DNA of 64,000 nt, taken from Blastomussa wellsi. Taxonomy: Eukaryota; Cnidaria; Anthozoa; Scleractinia; Plerogyridae. Both the position numbers and the translations under genes were made by a program. The notes beneath the pieces were generated by a model, which did no database searches, was not told the origin of the DNA, and was given only the letters and a program-made list of their open reading frames with translations. Positions 34,445-46,900 of the stretch are shown here, piece by piece; position 1 is the first letter of the stretch; each line of letters begins with the position of its first letter. The stretch lies in NCBI GenBank assembly GCA_947652115.1, contig OX393565.1:7924933-7988932 (forward strand). Reading direction: 5' to 3'.

Positions 34445-35771
34445 GCCTGCGTAGCGGTCGGGATAGACTTGCTCCAAGTCGCTCGTTTGGTTCGCACGGG
34501 TAAGCGCGCTGGAATATCTGAATCCGTTATGGTGAGCGCGCGCGAGCTCGAAAATCAAAATGGCGGCGTTCCGAGTCATTTAATAAATAAACGTGAGCTT
34601 GTTGTGGTACGTCGTGTAATGGACCACGAATTTCTTCATCACATTGTCAAATTTGTGTGCAGCTCACGAGGCCGCCGCAAACTACGCAAAATAACTCAAA
34701 ACCACAATGAAGAAACAGAATTTTAACAACTAACCTTTATTCCATTCGAAAATTCTCGAAAACCAGACTGGAGTTAATACAAAGTTCACTCGCGGTGCCC
34801 TGATCGGCAGAACACGGCAAAAAATAAACGACCCCATACAACGAGTTTCACGTCAATCTTTGTTGTTTTCCCTTTACAGATTAACTCAATCCTAATCCAT
34901 ATTCATCTTGAAAACGAATTTGACGATTTCCTCTTTAAAGGAGTCCCTTTTTATGCAATCTATTGCTTATTTCTGAAAACTAATAGCACCGAAGACTGTA
35001 AAGAGTTTGAGCGATTGAAGTCGCTTGTTGAAAGTTTTAAACAAGATCGCATGATGGCGTCTCACTACGTCATCGTGTTTCGACCGTGAATATTAGCCAT
35101 TAGTATATACACAGTCAATGATCTTGGTGTTTTAAGCAATCTGATTGGTTCGCTATCTCTGGCTAATGAGCATTATTCACCCCCTACCGAGTGAATAATG
35201 CGTAAGCCAAACAAAAACAAAATGGCGGGTGTAAACTCGCTTTTCGCCAGTGTTTCGGAGGTCAATTAAATCGATTTTTCAATGGTTTCCTTCTGAAAAT
35301 GTTGTTGAGATCACTTCCTGTGTATATACTAAAACAATTATTCTTCTCAATCTCGGTGAATAGTGGCAGAATATTTACCGAGCCGCTTCATAATTGTTAA
35401 CTGAGCGCTTAGAATTTCTGCAGTTATGGTAAAATCCTGTAAAATCCTCGATTGAGTGCACTTCGCGCGGTCTGCTGTCCGAGCGACTTGGGGCAAGTCT
35501 ACCGGCGGGATTATCGGGCGCGAGCGACTGGCATGTCAGAGGTTCAGGGTTCGAATCTGGTCATTGACGACAATTTTTCTTTCTTTTCTGTGGGAAAAAA
35601 TTAGATGATAGCCAAAAATATTCTAGGTGTCGCTAAAATGGCATCGCTTGTTTACGAAAGGGCAAAGTGCAACGGCGACCTCTCACAAATCCCCGCTTCG
35701 CCACCACAACAAAAGTAGTCCGCCGCCGAAAAACGTACACGGTCACAAAATCCCTCCAGCTACGCAGGCTA
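34443..35771. mobile_element. Composite inverted-repeat island
   Basis: TAGCCTGCGTAGC at 34443 is mirrored by GCTACGCAGGCTA at 35759-35771. Just inside, AGACTTGCTCCAAGTCGCTC (34464) is mirrored by GAGCGACTTGGGGCAAGTCT (35481). Between them is a second copy of the dispersed repeat seen at 26280-26690. No transposase frame is seen. The two outer SINE-like copies (34340-34444 minus, 35917-36052 plus) are also inverted relative to each other. Confidence 0.6.
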
Positions 35772-35916
35772 AGCACACATTGGGAGCGAGTACAAATGTG
35801 AGTTCATATTTCCCCGTGAAAGGAGTAAAGTAATGTAAACTATGTATACATACACAACAATGTGAACTATCATTTCACTCTTTTCGCGGAAACATAGAAA
35901 CTCAAATATGACCTCG

Positions 35917-36052
35917 CTCCCAATGTGAACTCAGTAGAGCATCGAACTGGTGTCACGGGTCCGAATCCCGTTGAAGCCCTGAATTTTTCCAGGCTTCTTT
36001 ATTCCAATTAATAAATTGGAAATTCACTGCGATGATCACTTTTCACTTTCAT
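35917..36052 (+). repeat. tRNA-derived SINE-like copy
   Basis: CTCAGTAGAGCATCGAACTG (A-box side), then GGTCCGAATCCCGTTGAAGCC (B box), then a tail with AAATTGGAAATTCACTGCGA and TGATCACTTTTCACTTTC. The tail matches the plus copy ending at about 21290. Confidence 0.7.
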
Positions 36053-36059
36053 TCAACTC

Positions 36060-36680
36060 CCTGTCGACCAGATGCCGTCAATGTGCATGGACTTAACCTC
36101 TGACAAATAACATTTTAATTCCCCAATTCCACTTCGGCCATGCAACACAAAAGAGAAGTCGCGTCCGTCGTCATGTGGCCACGCGATTTTCAAAACTGCT
36201 TACTCAATAGAGAAAAGGCTATTTCCGAGTCGCCTCTTGCCTCTGCTTCAAAAACGTTTCATGCAGATGAAAATAAGTTGGATTTAAACGTCAGGTGAAA
36301 GTGAAACATATATGAATAGATTCGGAACGGGACTCGCGTTCTGGCCCCGAGGCAAGCCCACTCTGAAATGACCGATTCCGAGAACACCTTCGGGACGTAG
36401 AGAAAGACGACAAAAATGCATCGAAACCGGTCGCGAGACACTTCAATCTCCCAAATCATTCTAAGCAGTCTGCGGCCTTTCCCTTCACCAAGGAAGCGCG
36501 GAAAGTCGCAAAACTCTAGAACAAAAATTTATTTTTCAAATCGGCACTCTTAATCCTCACGGTATCAACGAACGCTTTTCATTCAACTAATTTATTCCGT
36601 TGTTTTCACGTTATCAGGCACCAACCAATAGCGAAGCTCCATCTTTTTGTATATAAACAACACACGACTCACAATTCCTT
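36060..36680. other. Spacer without a recognised gene
   Basis: Mixed-composition sequence. Short frames only, none resembling a protein family. Confidence 0.4.
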
Positions 36681-36728
36681 GATTCGTTCTGACGAAGGGC
36701 TAACGCTCGAAACGTCAGCTCTTGAATC
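36681..36728 (+). ncRNA. Hammerhead-ribozyme-like sequence of a Penelope-type terminal repeat
   Basis: CTGACGA (36689-36695) is followed by stem II (GGGC ... GCTC with a short loop), then GAAA and CGTC with a GTC cleavage-type triplet. The flanks can form stem I: GATTC before the core pairs with GAATC after it, with TTG/AGC next to the core and an unpaired TCTT between. Stem III would be minimal, because the GAAA and GTC strands are directly adjacent (AAACGTC), as in hammerheads that act as dimers. The following sequence to about 36840 matches the tail at 3460-3520. Confidence 0.6.
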
Positions 36729-36792
36729 TCTTTACGGTGGCCAATTGACATTATCAACCCAGTTGATAAAACCAAATTATATTGTCATACTC

Positions 36793-36835
<43 letters not shown>

Positions 36836-36842
36836 CCACTCT
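36729..36842 (+). repeat. Penelope-type terminal tail shared with 3400-3520
   Basis: Contains GGTGGCCAATTGACATTATC, CCCAGTTGATAAAACC and CACCGACGCAGCACCACAGT. The same order follows the hairpin at 3266-3459. Together with the preceding hammerhead-like core it represents a solo terminal fragment. Confidence 0.7.
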
Positions 36843-36849
36843 GAAATAG

Positions 36850-38326
36850 CCTATTGTTGTACAGGAAATATATTTAGCTTGCTGCTCATAGCCTGTAAAT
36901 ATGCACATTCACTCACTGTGATTTTCGATAATAATATTTTTTCTGATGGTTAAGCTGTAAATTGTCTTTATGGATGTGCGTATTCAAAACTGCTTTTGGT
37001 TTTTATTTTGGCCTTTTGGGGTTGGCTTAAGACTGAAGTGCCTTGCCATTGACACAGATTTTTATTTTGCATTCTACGCGACTATGAAGAAGTTATCTCT
37101 AGTACATGGTATCATGATGTAGTATCATTAAATAAGACCAGGAATTTAAATGAATGAGAGATTAGAATATTGTTTGCCGCTGGTTGTCAAGGGGACAAGC
37201 CAACAAACAGGTTCTCTGGCAAATGTTCAGTCTTGACGGTTTAACCAACCGGAAAATTTACCTTTTACTTGCAGGTCTTGATATCATACATATTCGATAA
37301 GATATATTTGAAGTTACATATGTTTATGGGGGTAAATAATAATCATGTTATTCAGTTTTCCTAATGTGCTATGAGTACCAAAGTAGAAATTAAAATGTGA
37401 CTGAAAATGGGCGAGATGACCCGTTTTGAAATACGGCATTTTAAGCCTCGGGAAATAAATTTTCATATTTATGTTGCAAACTGGTAGGTAGGGACAAAAT
37501 AAAGGTCATGCAGCATAAATAGATAAAAAACAACATTTCTTACTCATACGAGGAATTTCAGAACATAATCCGGTGATCGTTAGTGGGACTAAAATTGCCG
37601 AGTGAATTTTGCAGTAATTTGGACTGATTATCATGTTTAGCAGAGTTAACGGGCAGGTGTTCACTGTTCAGGCAGCTTAATACAGTATGTCAAAATCTGA
37701 TAATTGACATTTTAATATTTTCTCTTTTTCATCGCAAATATCTTTTTACCCTGTCGAAAAGACTTTCTTGGGCTTTAGAGAAATTTACATTTACAACAAA
37801 CCAACCCGTTTCTTACCATGGTTAATACTTTATCACACTCGACCATAACAATATATTAAACATACTGCGAGATTTGATCGTTCGCTTGTGACACTTTGTG
37901 GGAATATTAATTTATTTTATATGAGATGTAATTAAGAATGCCTCCTGGCTGATTTTAACCTGCGAATGGAAAGGATTGCATGTCGCTGTGGCAGCGTTAT
38001 TGACAAAGATACTGTGCTGGGGGTGTATTGCAGTCTTCACATTGCATTCAAAGAAAAAAAGTAATTGCGAAATCGCTTGGCAGTCTCAACAAAGACGTAT
38101 TTTCGTTAATGTCACACGGCATATCTTTTTCTGTTAAATATCGAATACTTTATGACGTAACTCAAACATTATTCAAATTTAAGTAGAGCTGACTTCCAAA
38201 GCAGGTGAAATCAACTCGAAACCGGCGACAACGCTCGTGTACTTCAGTACGTTTCTGCTTCAGAAATGCTTGAATTGGTCATGTTATTTTACAGTCTGCA
38301 TCACTGATCTACTATAACATTTTGTT
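36850..38326. other. Intergenic region upstream of the first Dispatched-like gene
   Basis: AT-rich, no gene or RNA recognised. It should include the promoter and 5' UTR of the gene starting at 38327. Confidence 0.5.
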
Positions 38327-40883
38327 ATGAACAGTAACAAGTTTCTGCCGTACTGTAAACTGGTGGTGGGACACCCAAAGCTTAGCTTCGGTAAGTCTGT
38401 TTTCTTTACTTATGTTCGCTTCATTCTGTCAAGAGCCGGGAGAGAACCAAGACAGTAAAAGCTGTTTATTTCGGTTCCAAATATAACAGGCAAATTGAAA
38501 TCTGGGTTGTGCTTTTACGAGCGAATAACAGAATTATTGCAATTTTTCCATACTAAAAGCAACGCTGTCAGCGATTCACCGAAATTATAGATCTGCTTTA
38601 AATGGATAAATCCCTATAGTTTTTACGGACATAACTTTTGCGAAAACGGATGCAGAGAGCAATTTACCAAAGCTTAATAATTGGCCCAGCAGGATAGCAA
38701 TGTTCTACAATACAATCATCGAATAAGAAAACGAATAAATTATGGGTTTTATTAAATGTTTGTTGCATAGTATAAATTTATCTGTTTTTAAACCGACATC
38801 AATTTTTTTTTCACGTTTTAGGTTTGACCCTCGCTGCCCATTTCTCAGTTATTATATTAACAGCAATTCTTCATACGTCTGGTTATGATATTATTCCAGC
38901 GGATTTCTCACGAGTCCCTCTGAACCTCGAACAGGATGACTCCAAGTTGAGAGCGGACGCTTGGAACTTTGTTGACCAAGACCCGCAAATCAATTTGAAC
39001 GCTGCGTCGCTTGGCGTTCAAGGGGAGCGAGAAGCGAGATACGACATGTTGCAACTCATCTACGAGTTGAAAACTGGAAATGTTTTCACCAAGGAAAACC
39101 TGAAGCTTATTCAGGCAACTGAGCGAGAATTATTCGTAAACGAAGTTTTTCAACAGAAGTTGTGTTTGAAGATGCAAAACAAACAGTGCAAACTGCCGAC
39201 TTCGATAATTCGATTTTTCGATGGCTCCTATCAAAAACTTCATCCACTGCTTAATGACACCAATTTTGAAAACATTCCCGGCGTTTTGAGAGCTGCAAAA
39301 TCCATGAACCATACCCGAGCTATTTTGGATTATCATCTCGGAAAAGACGCTGTCATAAATTCGAAAATCGCGTCTTCGCCGTATACTCGCACATTCCTCA
39401 GCTTGGGTTTTCCGTTTAAAGGTTTTGATAGCGCAACGGACCGGCCAGATAAACAATTTGATTTTTCCCAAAAACATTCTGGAGAAGCATTTTCAGAAAC
39501 TCTGAACAAGCTCTACCAATCAGGCATCGGGGATATGAACTTCTACTATCAACTCAGGTCGCTGTTTTTTGATGCAGTTTCCAAACAAGTCATTTTTGAC
39601 CTCTTACTTGTGTTCGGAAGCTTCACGTTCATTTTCCTTTTCATGCTATTTCAGACCCAGTCCCTCTGGATTACTGGATGGGGGTTGTTCAGCATCTTTT
39701 CGAGCTTTTTTGGTGCTAATGTAATTTACAGGATTTTGTTTGATTTTCGATACATTGGCATTTTCCATGTGCTGTCAGTTTTCATCATTCTTGGAATTGG
39801 CGCAGACGATGTGTTTGTGTTCTGCGATACTTGGCGCGCCTCAAAAGACAAAGTATATCCAAATCTGCTCAGTCGATTCTCTGAAGTGTATTCACACGCC
39901 GCCGGTGCCATGTTCGTAACATCGTTTACTACAATGGTGGCTTTCATTTCTAACGTGTTTTCTCCATTGCTAGGCGTCTCGTCGTTCGGTACGTTTTCCG
40001 CCCTTCTTGTGTTTGTTAACTACTGCTCTGTGATCATATTCTTCCCAACAGTTGTAATCACTCACGAGCTTTACTGGAAGAATTGGAAATGGCCTTGCTG
40101 TAAGCTATTCCGCCTCTGTGACAGGAATCCACAAATTTCACCAGCAGCAGATGGCGAGGAAGGCAAAGATCCCTTGCCTGAATCTGATGCAAGCGGCAAA
40201 AGTCCACTGGTGGCCCGGCTGTTTGAAGGTTTTTTCTTCGATAAGGTAGTTGGCCATAAAGTTGTCCGTTGGATTATCGTTGCTGTGTTTACAGCGTTTA
40301 TCTGCGTGTCGGTGACCTATGCAACACAGATAGTGGTTGATGAGGAGCAGGTAATATAGATATATTATTTGCAGTATGGTAAAAGTAGCTTTCCATTTGG
40401 AATCTAGTTGTTTATGAGAAGCCTTTGGGGTTTTTGGTTTGGAATTATCCCCAAAAAAAGAACATTTGTTTCCTTGACACATAAAGAATAAAAGTCGTTT
40501 ATTTTATGACCATGCAGTTCTTTCAGGGATTCCTCCTAGAGTTTCAGTGGCTTTTGATGACACATACCCGAGCGATAATGCTATTACAGCGAAGAAAGAA
40601 ACCTAAGTATTTTTCTTGTCAGTTTTCCGTCCAGTAAAACAGACTGTGATTTTATGTTCTCATATACATTGCCACGCTTTTTTGTTGTCGTCCTTTCGTC
40701 GAAATTACAAATAGTTGTCGAAAAGCTTGTAAATCACTCGCCTGGAGGCTCGTGATTTGCAAGCTTTTCTCGTGTTCTCCCAACATCCCAAGTGGTTTTA
40801 TTTCGCCGGTAAACCCCTAGAAAGCGTGGTCTATTGCTTAAGTAAATAGCTGATGAAGAGCGTATCACCGAGTTGGCTATAAC

Positions 40884-40918
<35 letters not shown>

Positions 40919-43900
40919 TTTTAATTAAAAATGCCTCCAAAAGATAGAAAACACCTGCTTTAGGAGAAACAATGTCTGCATATCCGGAAAACGGAACGCA
41001 AATCAAAGCCTTGATAAGTAATTCTAACAATCATCAATTGATGAATACAATTTTTGCAATATTTTTCTACTGTTAAAAACCCTCAGTATCTTTCAAACGG
41101 TAGGTTGTAATTTGCTTACCGTTTGAAGAGCCGTTGACAATTTTCTGCGCATGTGTGACGATTTGATTTCTGATCAGACGGACCTGATTAAAATTCTATT
41201 CAATCGACCTCGCGAGGCTTACAAAAGTTATAAAATTTGAGGTAAACGATTGTTTTATTGTATGAAATTAACGATGCACCGCTTTGTTAATGCGATTTTA
41301 ATCCCGTTAATTTAATGAATTTTATTGACGTCGATGTTAATTAAAATCACACTATTTTACATATTTAAGTTGTTTTTCATCTGCCCATAGCTCCGCCATC
41401 AACGCCTCGTAGTCACTATCTGACAGTTCTTCTTTAAGAATTGAGTTCAAAATGTCTTTCGACTGGTCTTCGTATCCGTTTCCCCGAGGGAGAAATAACA
41501 TTGTCTGTTGCCGACTGCCCCGCAAGCCAGCGGTCTCTTTGTTTAAATTAGGACTTAGTCCCTCACGAACTAGAACATGTGCTTGAGAACTTTTGTAACC
41601 GTCCGCCATTTTTTGTTGTTGTAAAAATGCATTGACCTTTAGTTTTTCTTCTACTTGTTTTGTCGTTGTTGTTCTCGTGGAAATCGGCCAAGAGACACTA
41701 CAGCACACGAAGAAATTCGGAAACTTCGAGGAACTCGCCATATTAACAAACGCCTAAGCAAAGAAACACTTGCTTCATTGAAGTTAGACCTTGAGAAAGC
41801 TGTGTCTCAATTAGAGAATATTAATCAAGCCTTGTTTGAGCTAAATCCTGATGACGATGAACCAGAGTATTGGATGGAAGGAACTCTTGCCCCTGTTTAT
41901 GACTGTTTTGACAATATTGAGATCTATTGCGCCGAAAGAGTTACGTTGGAGTCCGAACTCGCGAAAGAAGTAGATGAAATGTTAGTACTAGAACCCTTGA
42001 AATCTTCAAAAGAGAATGTTGACAAGTCATTTAGTCACGACAATTCCAAGAGTGAAACCGCAGTAGTTCAGACCTCAGTTGTCCACACCTCGTCACCACC
42101 TGCACATCAACCTTTTGAAATTGGAACTAGTTCAGCAATGCAACCACCCATAACCACTGTTGAGAATGAAGTGCTAAATACAACCAACTCAAGCAATCTA
42201 ACCACTGTGCCAGTTACAAGTTATACTTCACCCGAAGTTTCTCTTACTCATCCAAGAACAGTTACAACAGTAACCGACTCAATTTCCACCCCGGTAGCAT
42301 GTTATAAGCTGCCATCCAACCCAGATCAGATTAGTACACCAGCTACACAAAACTCCCCTTGGAGGGGCTGGAATGTACCCTATCAACAGCCATCAAACCC
42401 AGTACACACTAGTATACCAGCTACACAAGACTCCCCATGGAGAAGCTGGACGGCACCTAGTCAACTCCCATCTGACTTGAAACGGATTAGTACACCAGCT
42501 ACACAAGACTCCTCATGGAGGGGCTGGACGGTACCCAACCAGGCTGTGTCACCAAGACCCAGTTTACCAGGAACAGTACAATCACACCCAAGATGGGGCC
42601 TGGTGCCTGACTTTCCAGGACCCCCTTCAGATGCTTGGATAGATCAACTTGATGAGTATAGCGTCACTTCTCAACCTCAACTAACAGCACATCACCACTG
42701 TAGCTTTTCTGCCATGGAACGTTCACTGCCCAAATTTGACCTTGGAAAATTTGACGGCTCACCCCTTGTCTGGCCTTTGTGGATTGGAAGATTCAAAAGT
42801 ATTGTGCATGATCAGCTCTTTCTGAATGACAGTCAGCGTTTGGCGTATCTTCAGAACACTGTAATTGGTGCCGCAGCGTCAGAAATCCAGTTCCTTGGAG
42901 AAGATAGTGCAAACTACATTTTAGCTCTTAGAATGCTCAAAGCAAGATTTGCTGACTCTGGAAAGATTGTACGTGCAGCCATTTCTGCTCTTAAAGACAC
43001 ACCATCGCCACGCCCTCAAGATCATACTGGTCTTACGAAGCTGTACCAAGCACTGAGATCAACTGTCGTTACCCTCCACAGACAGAGATTTGTTGCCGAT
43101 CTCTTAAGTGAGACAAATCTGAACATTGCGGTCCTAAAGCTCCCTGGGCCTTTGCAATCCAAATGGGCGATGGAAGTTCAGAAACACGAAAGTCAGGGAA
43201 GGCCTAACTTATTTGACCTGGACCGATGGCTCTCAGAACAGGTCAGAGCAAGACACCACCTGGTGTACGAGGAGCCAGCAAGATGCCCTCCACCTAACAG
43301 GCGTAAACCACCAAGACAGGACCCACCCGTGAATTCTCCGACACTACACATCAAGGGTGACCCGCAGCCGTACCCGGAGGAGCCCACAAGTAAAGAACCT
43401 AAGTCTCCAACCTGCCCATGCTGTAATCAAGCTCACCCACTTTACAGATGTAACACATTTGAAAGAAAGTCTGTGCCTGAGCGGTATGAGGTGGTCAAGA
43501 GTTTCAAGGTGTGCTTCAATTGTCTCAAGCAGGGACATCAAGTTAATGAATGCAGCATCAAGACTCACTGTCAAGTGACTAACTGTAAGAGACATCATCA
43601 CAGTCTGTTACACTATGAACGTGCAGCATCGCAGACACCGCTTAGTCAGGACCCACAAGCTCAGCCTCTGCAGACTCCGGAGAACACCCCGCCACATGTA
43701 GCAACCACCAACTCCCTTGCAGCCAATGAGAGAGTGGTGTATTTCCAAGTCGTCCCAGTCCAAATACAAGGTGAAAACGGGGTGGCCGGGATTGAAACGT
43801 TTGCTATTCTGGATGACGGCAGCTCGGACACCTTGATAAGAAAAGACCTCGCCGACCAGCTGAACCTAGAAAGACCGGAGCGTCTACTTTGCCTGGGGAA

Positions 43901-46900
43901 CATTGAGAATAATGGAACTCCGCAGAGCTCTAGAGCAGTGAATCTTCTTGTGACACCGACCGGGAAACAAGATGTAAACACGCCTGTTCACATCCATCCT
44001 GCCTGGACAGTTACCAAACTAAATGTCCCCCCGCAAAGACTTGTTAAGGAAAACGTAAGAAGAACCTGGAAACACCTTGAAGATTTAGACATCCCTGCTG
44101 TGTCCTCTGATCAGATAGGCCTGCTTATTGGAGTGCAAGTTACAGAAGCCATGATTCAACATGAATCCCGACGTGGGCCGAAGGGCCAACCGTATGCTGT
44201 ACGTACCGACTTTGGATGGACAATTGCTGGTTTAGCGGGAGGAATTCCTTCACCCAGAGCGAATGTGGGCTTTGTTGGTTGCTGTGTTACCCAAGATACC
44301 ACCTTGAATAAAGAAGTTGAAAACTGGTGGAAGACCGAGTCATTTGGTACCAAGTTCAATCGCGACGTTGCCAGATCTACGGAGGACGAAAGAGCTCTCA
44401 AACGTTTAGAAAAAACTACGAGATTTCGAGCTGACCTCGGCCAATACGAAACTGGTCTCTTGTGGAAGGATGAAGAAATCGCCCTCCCCAACAATAGATC
44501 CCTAGCAGAGAAAAGGCTCACAAGCCTGGAGCGAAGCTTGGATAAAGACAGCGAAAGAGCCAAAGCCTACTATGACACTGTTGACACTTACATTGCAAAG
44601 GACTATGCCAGAAAGTTATCTCCCACAGAGATTGGTGCTAAAGAACCCCAGAACACGTGGTACCTACCGCACCACGATGTGACAAATCCAAATAAGCCAG
44701 GAAAGGTGCGCGTCGTATTCGATGCCGCGGCCTCATAACAGGGAACCTCGCTGAACGATCAACTTGTGACAGGCCCTGACCTGTTGAACTCCCTTGTGGG
44801 TGTTATCATGAGGTTCCGACTACATGCTGTTGCTATGATTGCGGACATTGAAAAGATGTTCCTTCAGGTGCGAGTTATCGAAGAAGACCAGCCATCACTG
44901 AGATTCCTGTGGAGAGGTCTAGATAGAGATCGCCCTCCTGATGTCTACCAGATGCAGGCCATGATCTTTGGTGCCAAGTCCAGCCCAACCTCTGCAAACT
45001 ATTGCTTGAAGAGAACAGCCATTGATAACCAAACCATTTGCAGTGAAGAAACTACCCGTACAGTCCTTAGAGATTTCTACATGGATGACCTCTTGAAGTC
45101 CTTGCCCTCTGAAGATGAGACAGCTCAGCTCGCCCTCCAGCTTATTGAGCTTCTGTCAAGGGGTGGCTTTCGCCTGACTAAGTTTATGAGCAATAGCCGA
45201 AGTGTACTAGCTCATCTACCCCCCGAAGACATCCTCAGCAGCCCTATGATCTCGCAGCCATTTGACTTAGACCTGGACAGCCTTCCAGTTGAAAGAGCCT
45301 TGGGAGTGCTGTGGAATGTGGAGCAGGACACTCTAGAAATTAAAGTAGTTCCAAAACAGTTCGCCCCAACCAAGCGAGGCGTTCTTAAGCAGATATCAAC
45401 CATCTTCGACCCCCTGGGATTGGTAGCACCTTTTGTACTGCGGGCCAAGTTGATTCTGCAAGAACTGTGGAGACTTGGGTTTGATTGGGACGAGCCCATA
45501 TCAGGCCCACTATTAGACGCCTGGGAAGCCTGGAAGGCAGAGCTACATCTCCTTGCGACCTTGTCAGTTCCCAGATGTTACCTTAGCAACCAACCAAGTT
45601 CCCTGTATGTCGGCGCACAAATCCACGTCTTTGCTGATGCTTCAGAAGTTGCCTTTGGTGCCGCTGCCTATTGGAGATTTGAAATGCAGGATCATTCCTA
45701 TCAGTGCTCCCTCATCTTCGGAAAGACAAGGCTCGCTCCGATTAAGCCTCTGACGATCCCACGGTTGGAACTTCAAGCTGCTGTTATGGCAGTGAGAATG
45801 AGCCAGACCATCCAGAGAGAGCTAGATGTGATGCCCAGCCAAATTACTTACTGGACAGATTCCACCACAGTTCTGTCCTACATCAAGAGTCAAGGGACCA
45901 GATTTCATACCTTCGTTGCCAACCGAGTTGCTGAAATAAAGGAAGCGTCTGATCCTGAAACCTGGCGACACGTCCCTGGACGCCTTAATGTTGCTGATGA
46001 CTGCTCGAGAGGTCTTTCAGCCCGAGACCTTCTTCAAGACAGCCGGTGGATTAACGGTCCAAACTTCCTCTCACAAGGGAAGGACTGCTGGCCAAACCAG
46101 CCTAATAGCGAAGCACTGACCAATGAGGATCCTGAAGTTAAAACTGAAGCCTGGCTGGGTTTTAGTTCTGAGGCCCAGTCAGATTCTGACTTTCTGGACC
46201 CAAGAAAAACCTCTTTATGGTCCCATCTCCTGCGAGTCACCTCCTGGATGTTCCGGTTTTTAACAAGATCTCGTCGCAAGAATAATCATACAGGCCCGTT
46301 GTCGGTGGAAGAACTCCTACATGCTGAAGAATTCTGGGTCAAAAGGGCCCAAGCTCAAGCTTATTCAGATGATCTGACCCGGTTAGCCGCAGGAAAGGAG
46401 TTACATTGCAGCAGTGAACTAAGATCCCTCTGCCCATACACAGACGAGAAGGGTATCTTGTGCGTCGGAGGCCGCCTTAAACATGCACCAATCCCGTACC
46501 AAGCCAAGCATCCTGCTATTCTCCCCAAAAAGCATGACTTAGTCCCTTTGATCCTGTCAGACCTACATCAAAGGCTGAATCACTCTGGAGTAGAGCACAT
46601 CCTTGCTGAGTTACGACAACGGTATTGGATCCCGAAAGTGAGATCTGCTCTCAAGAAAATAGCCAAGTCATGCCAAGTTTGCAGAAAACACAATGCCAAA
46701 CCAGATCCACCGCTGATGGCAAGCCTGCCCCAGAGCAGACTTGAAGCTTTCACCCCACCCTTCTACAACACTGGTGTAGATTATTTTGGCCCGCTATTAG
46801 TTAAAGAGAGAAGATCTACTGTGAAACGTTATGGTTGCCTGTTCACCTGCCTTGTGACGAGAGCTGTACACCTGGAAATCGCGCACTCACTCGAAACAGA

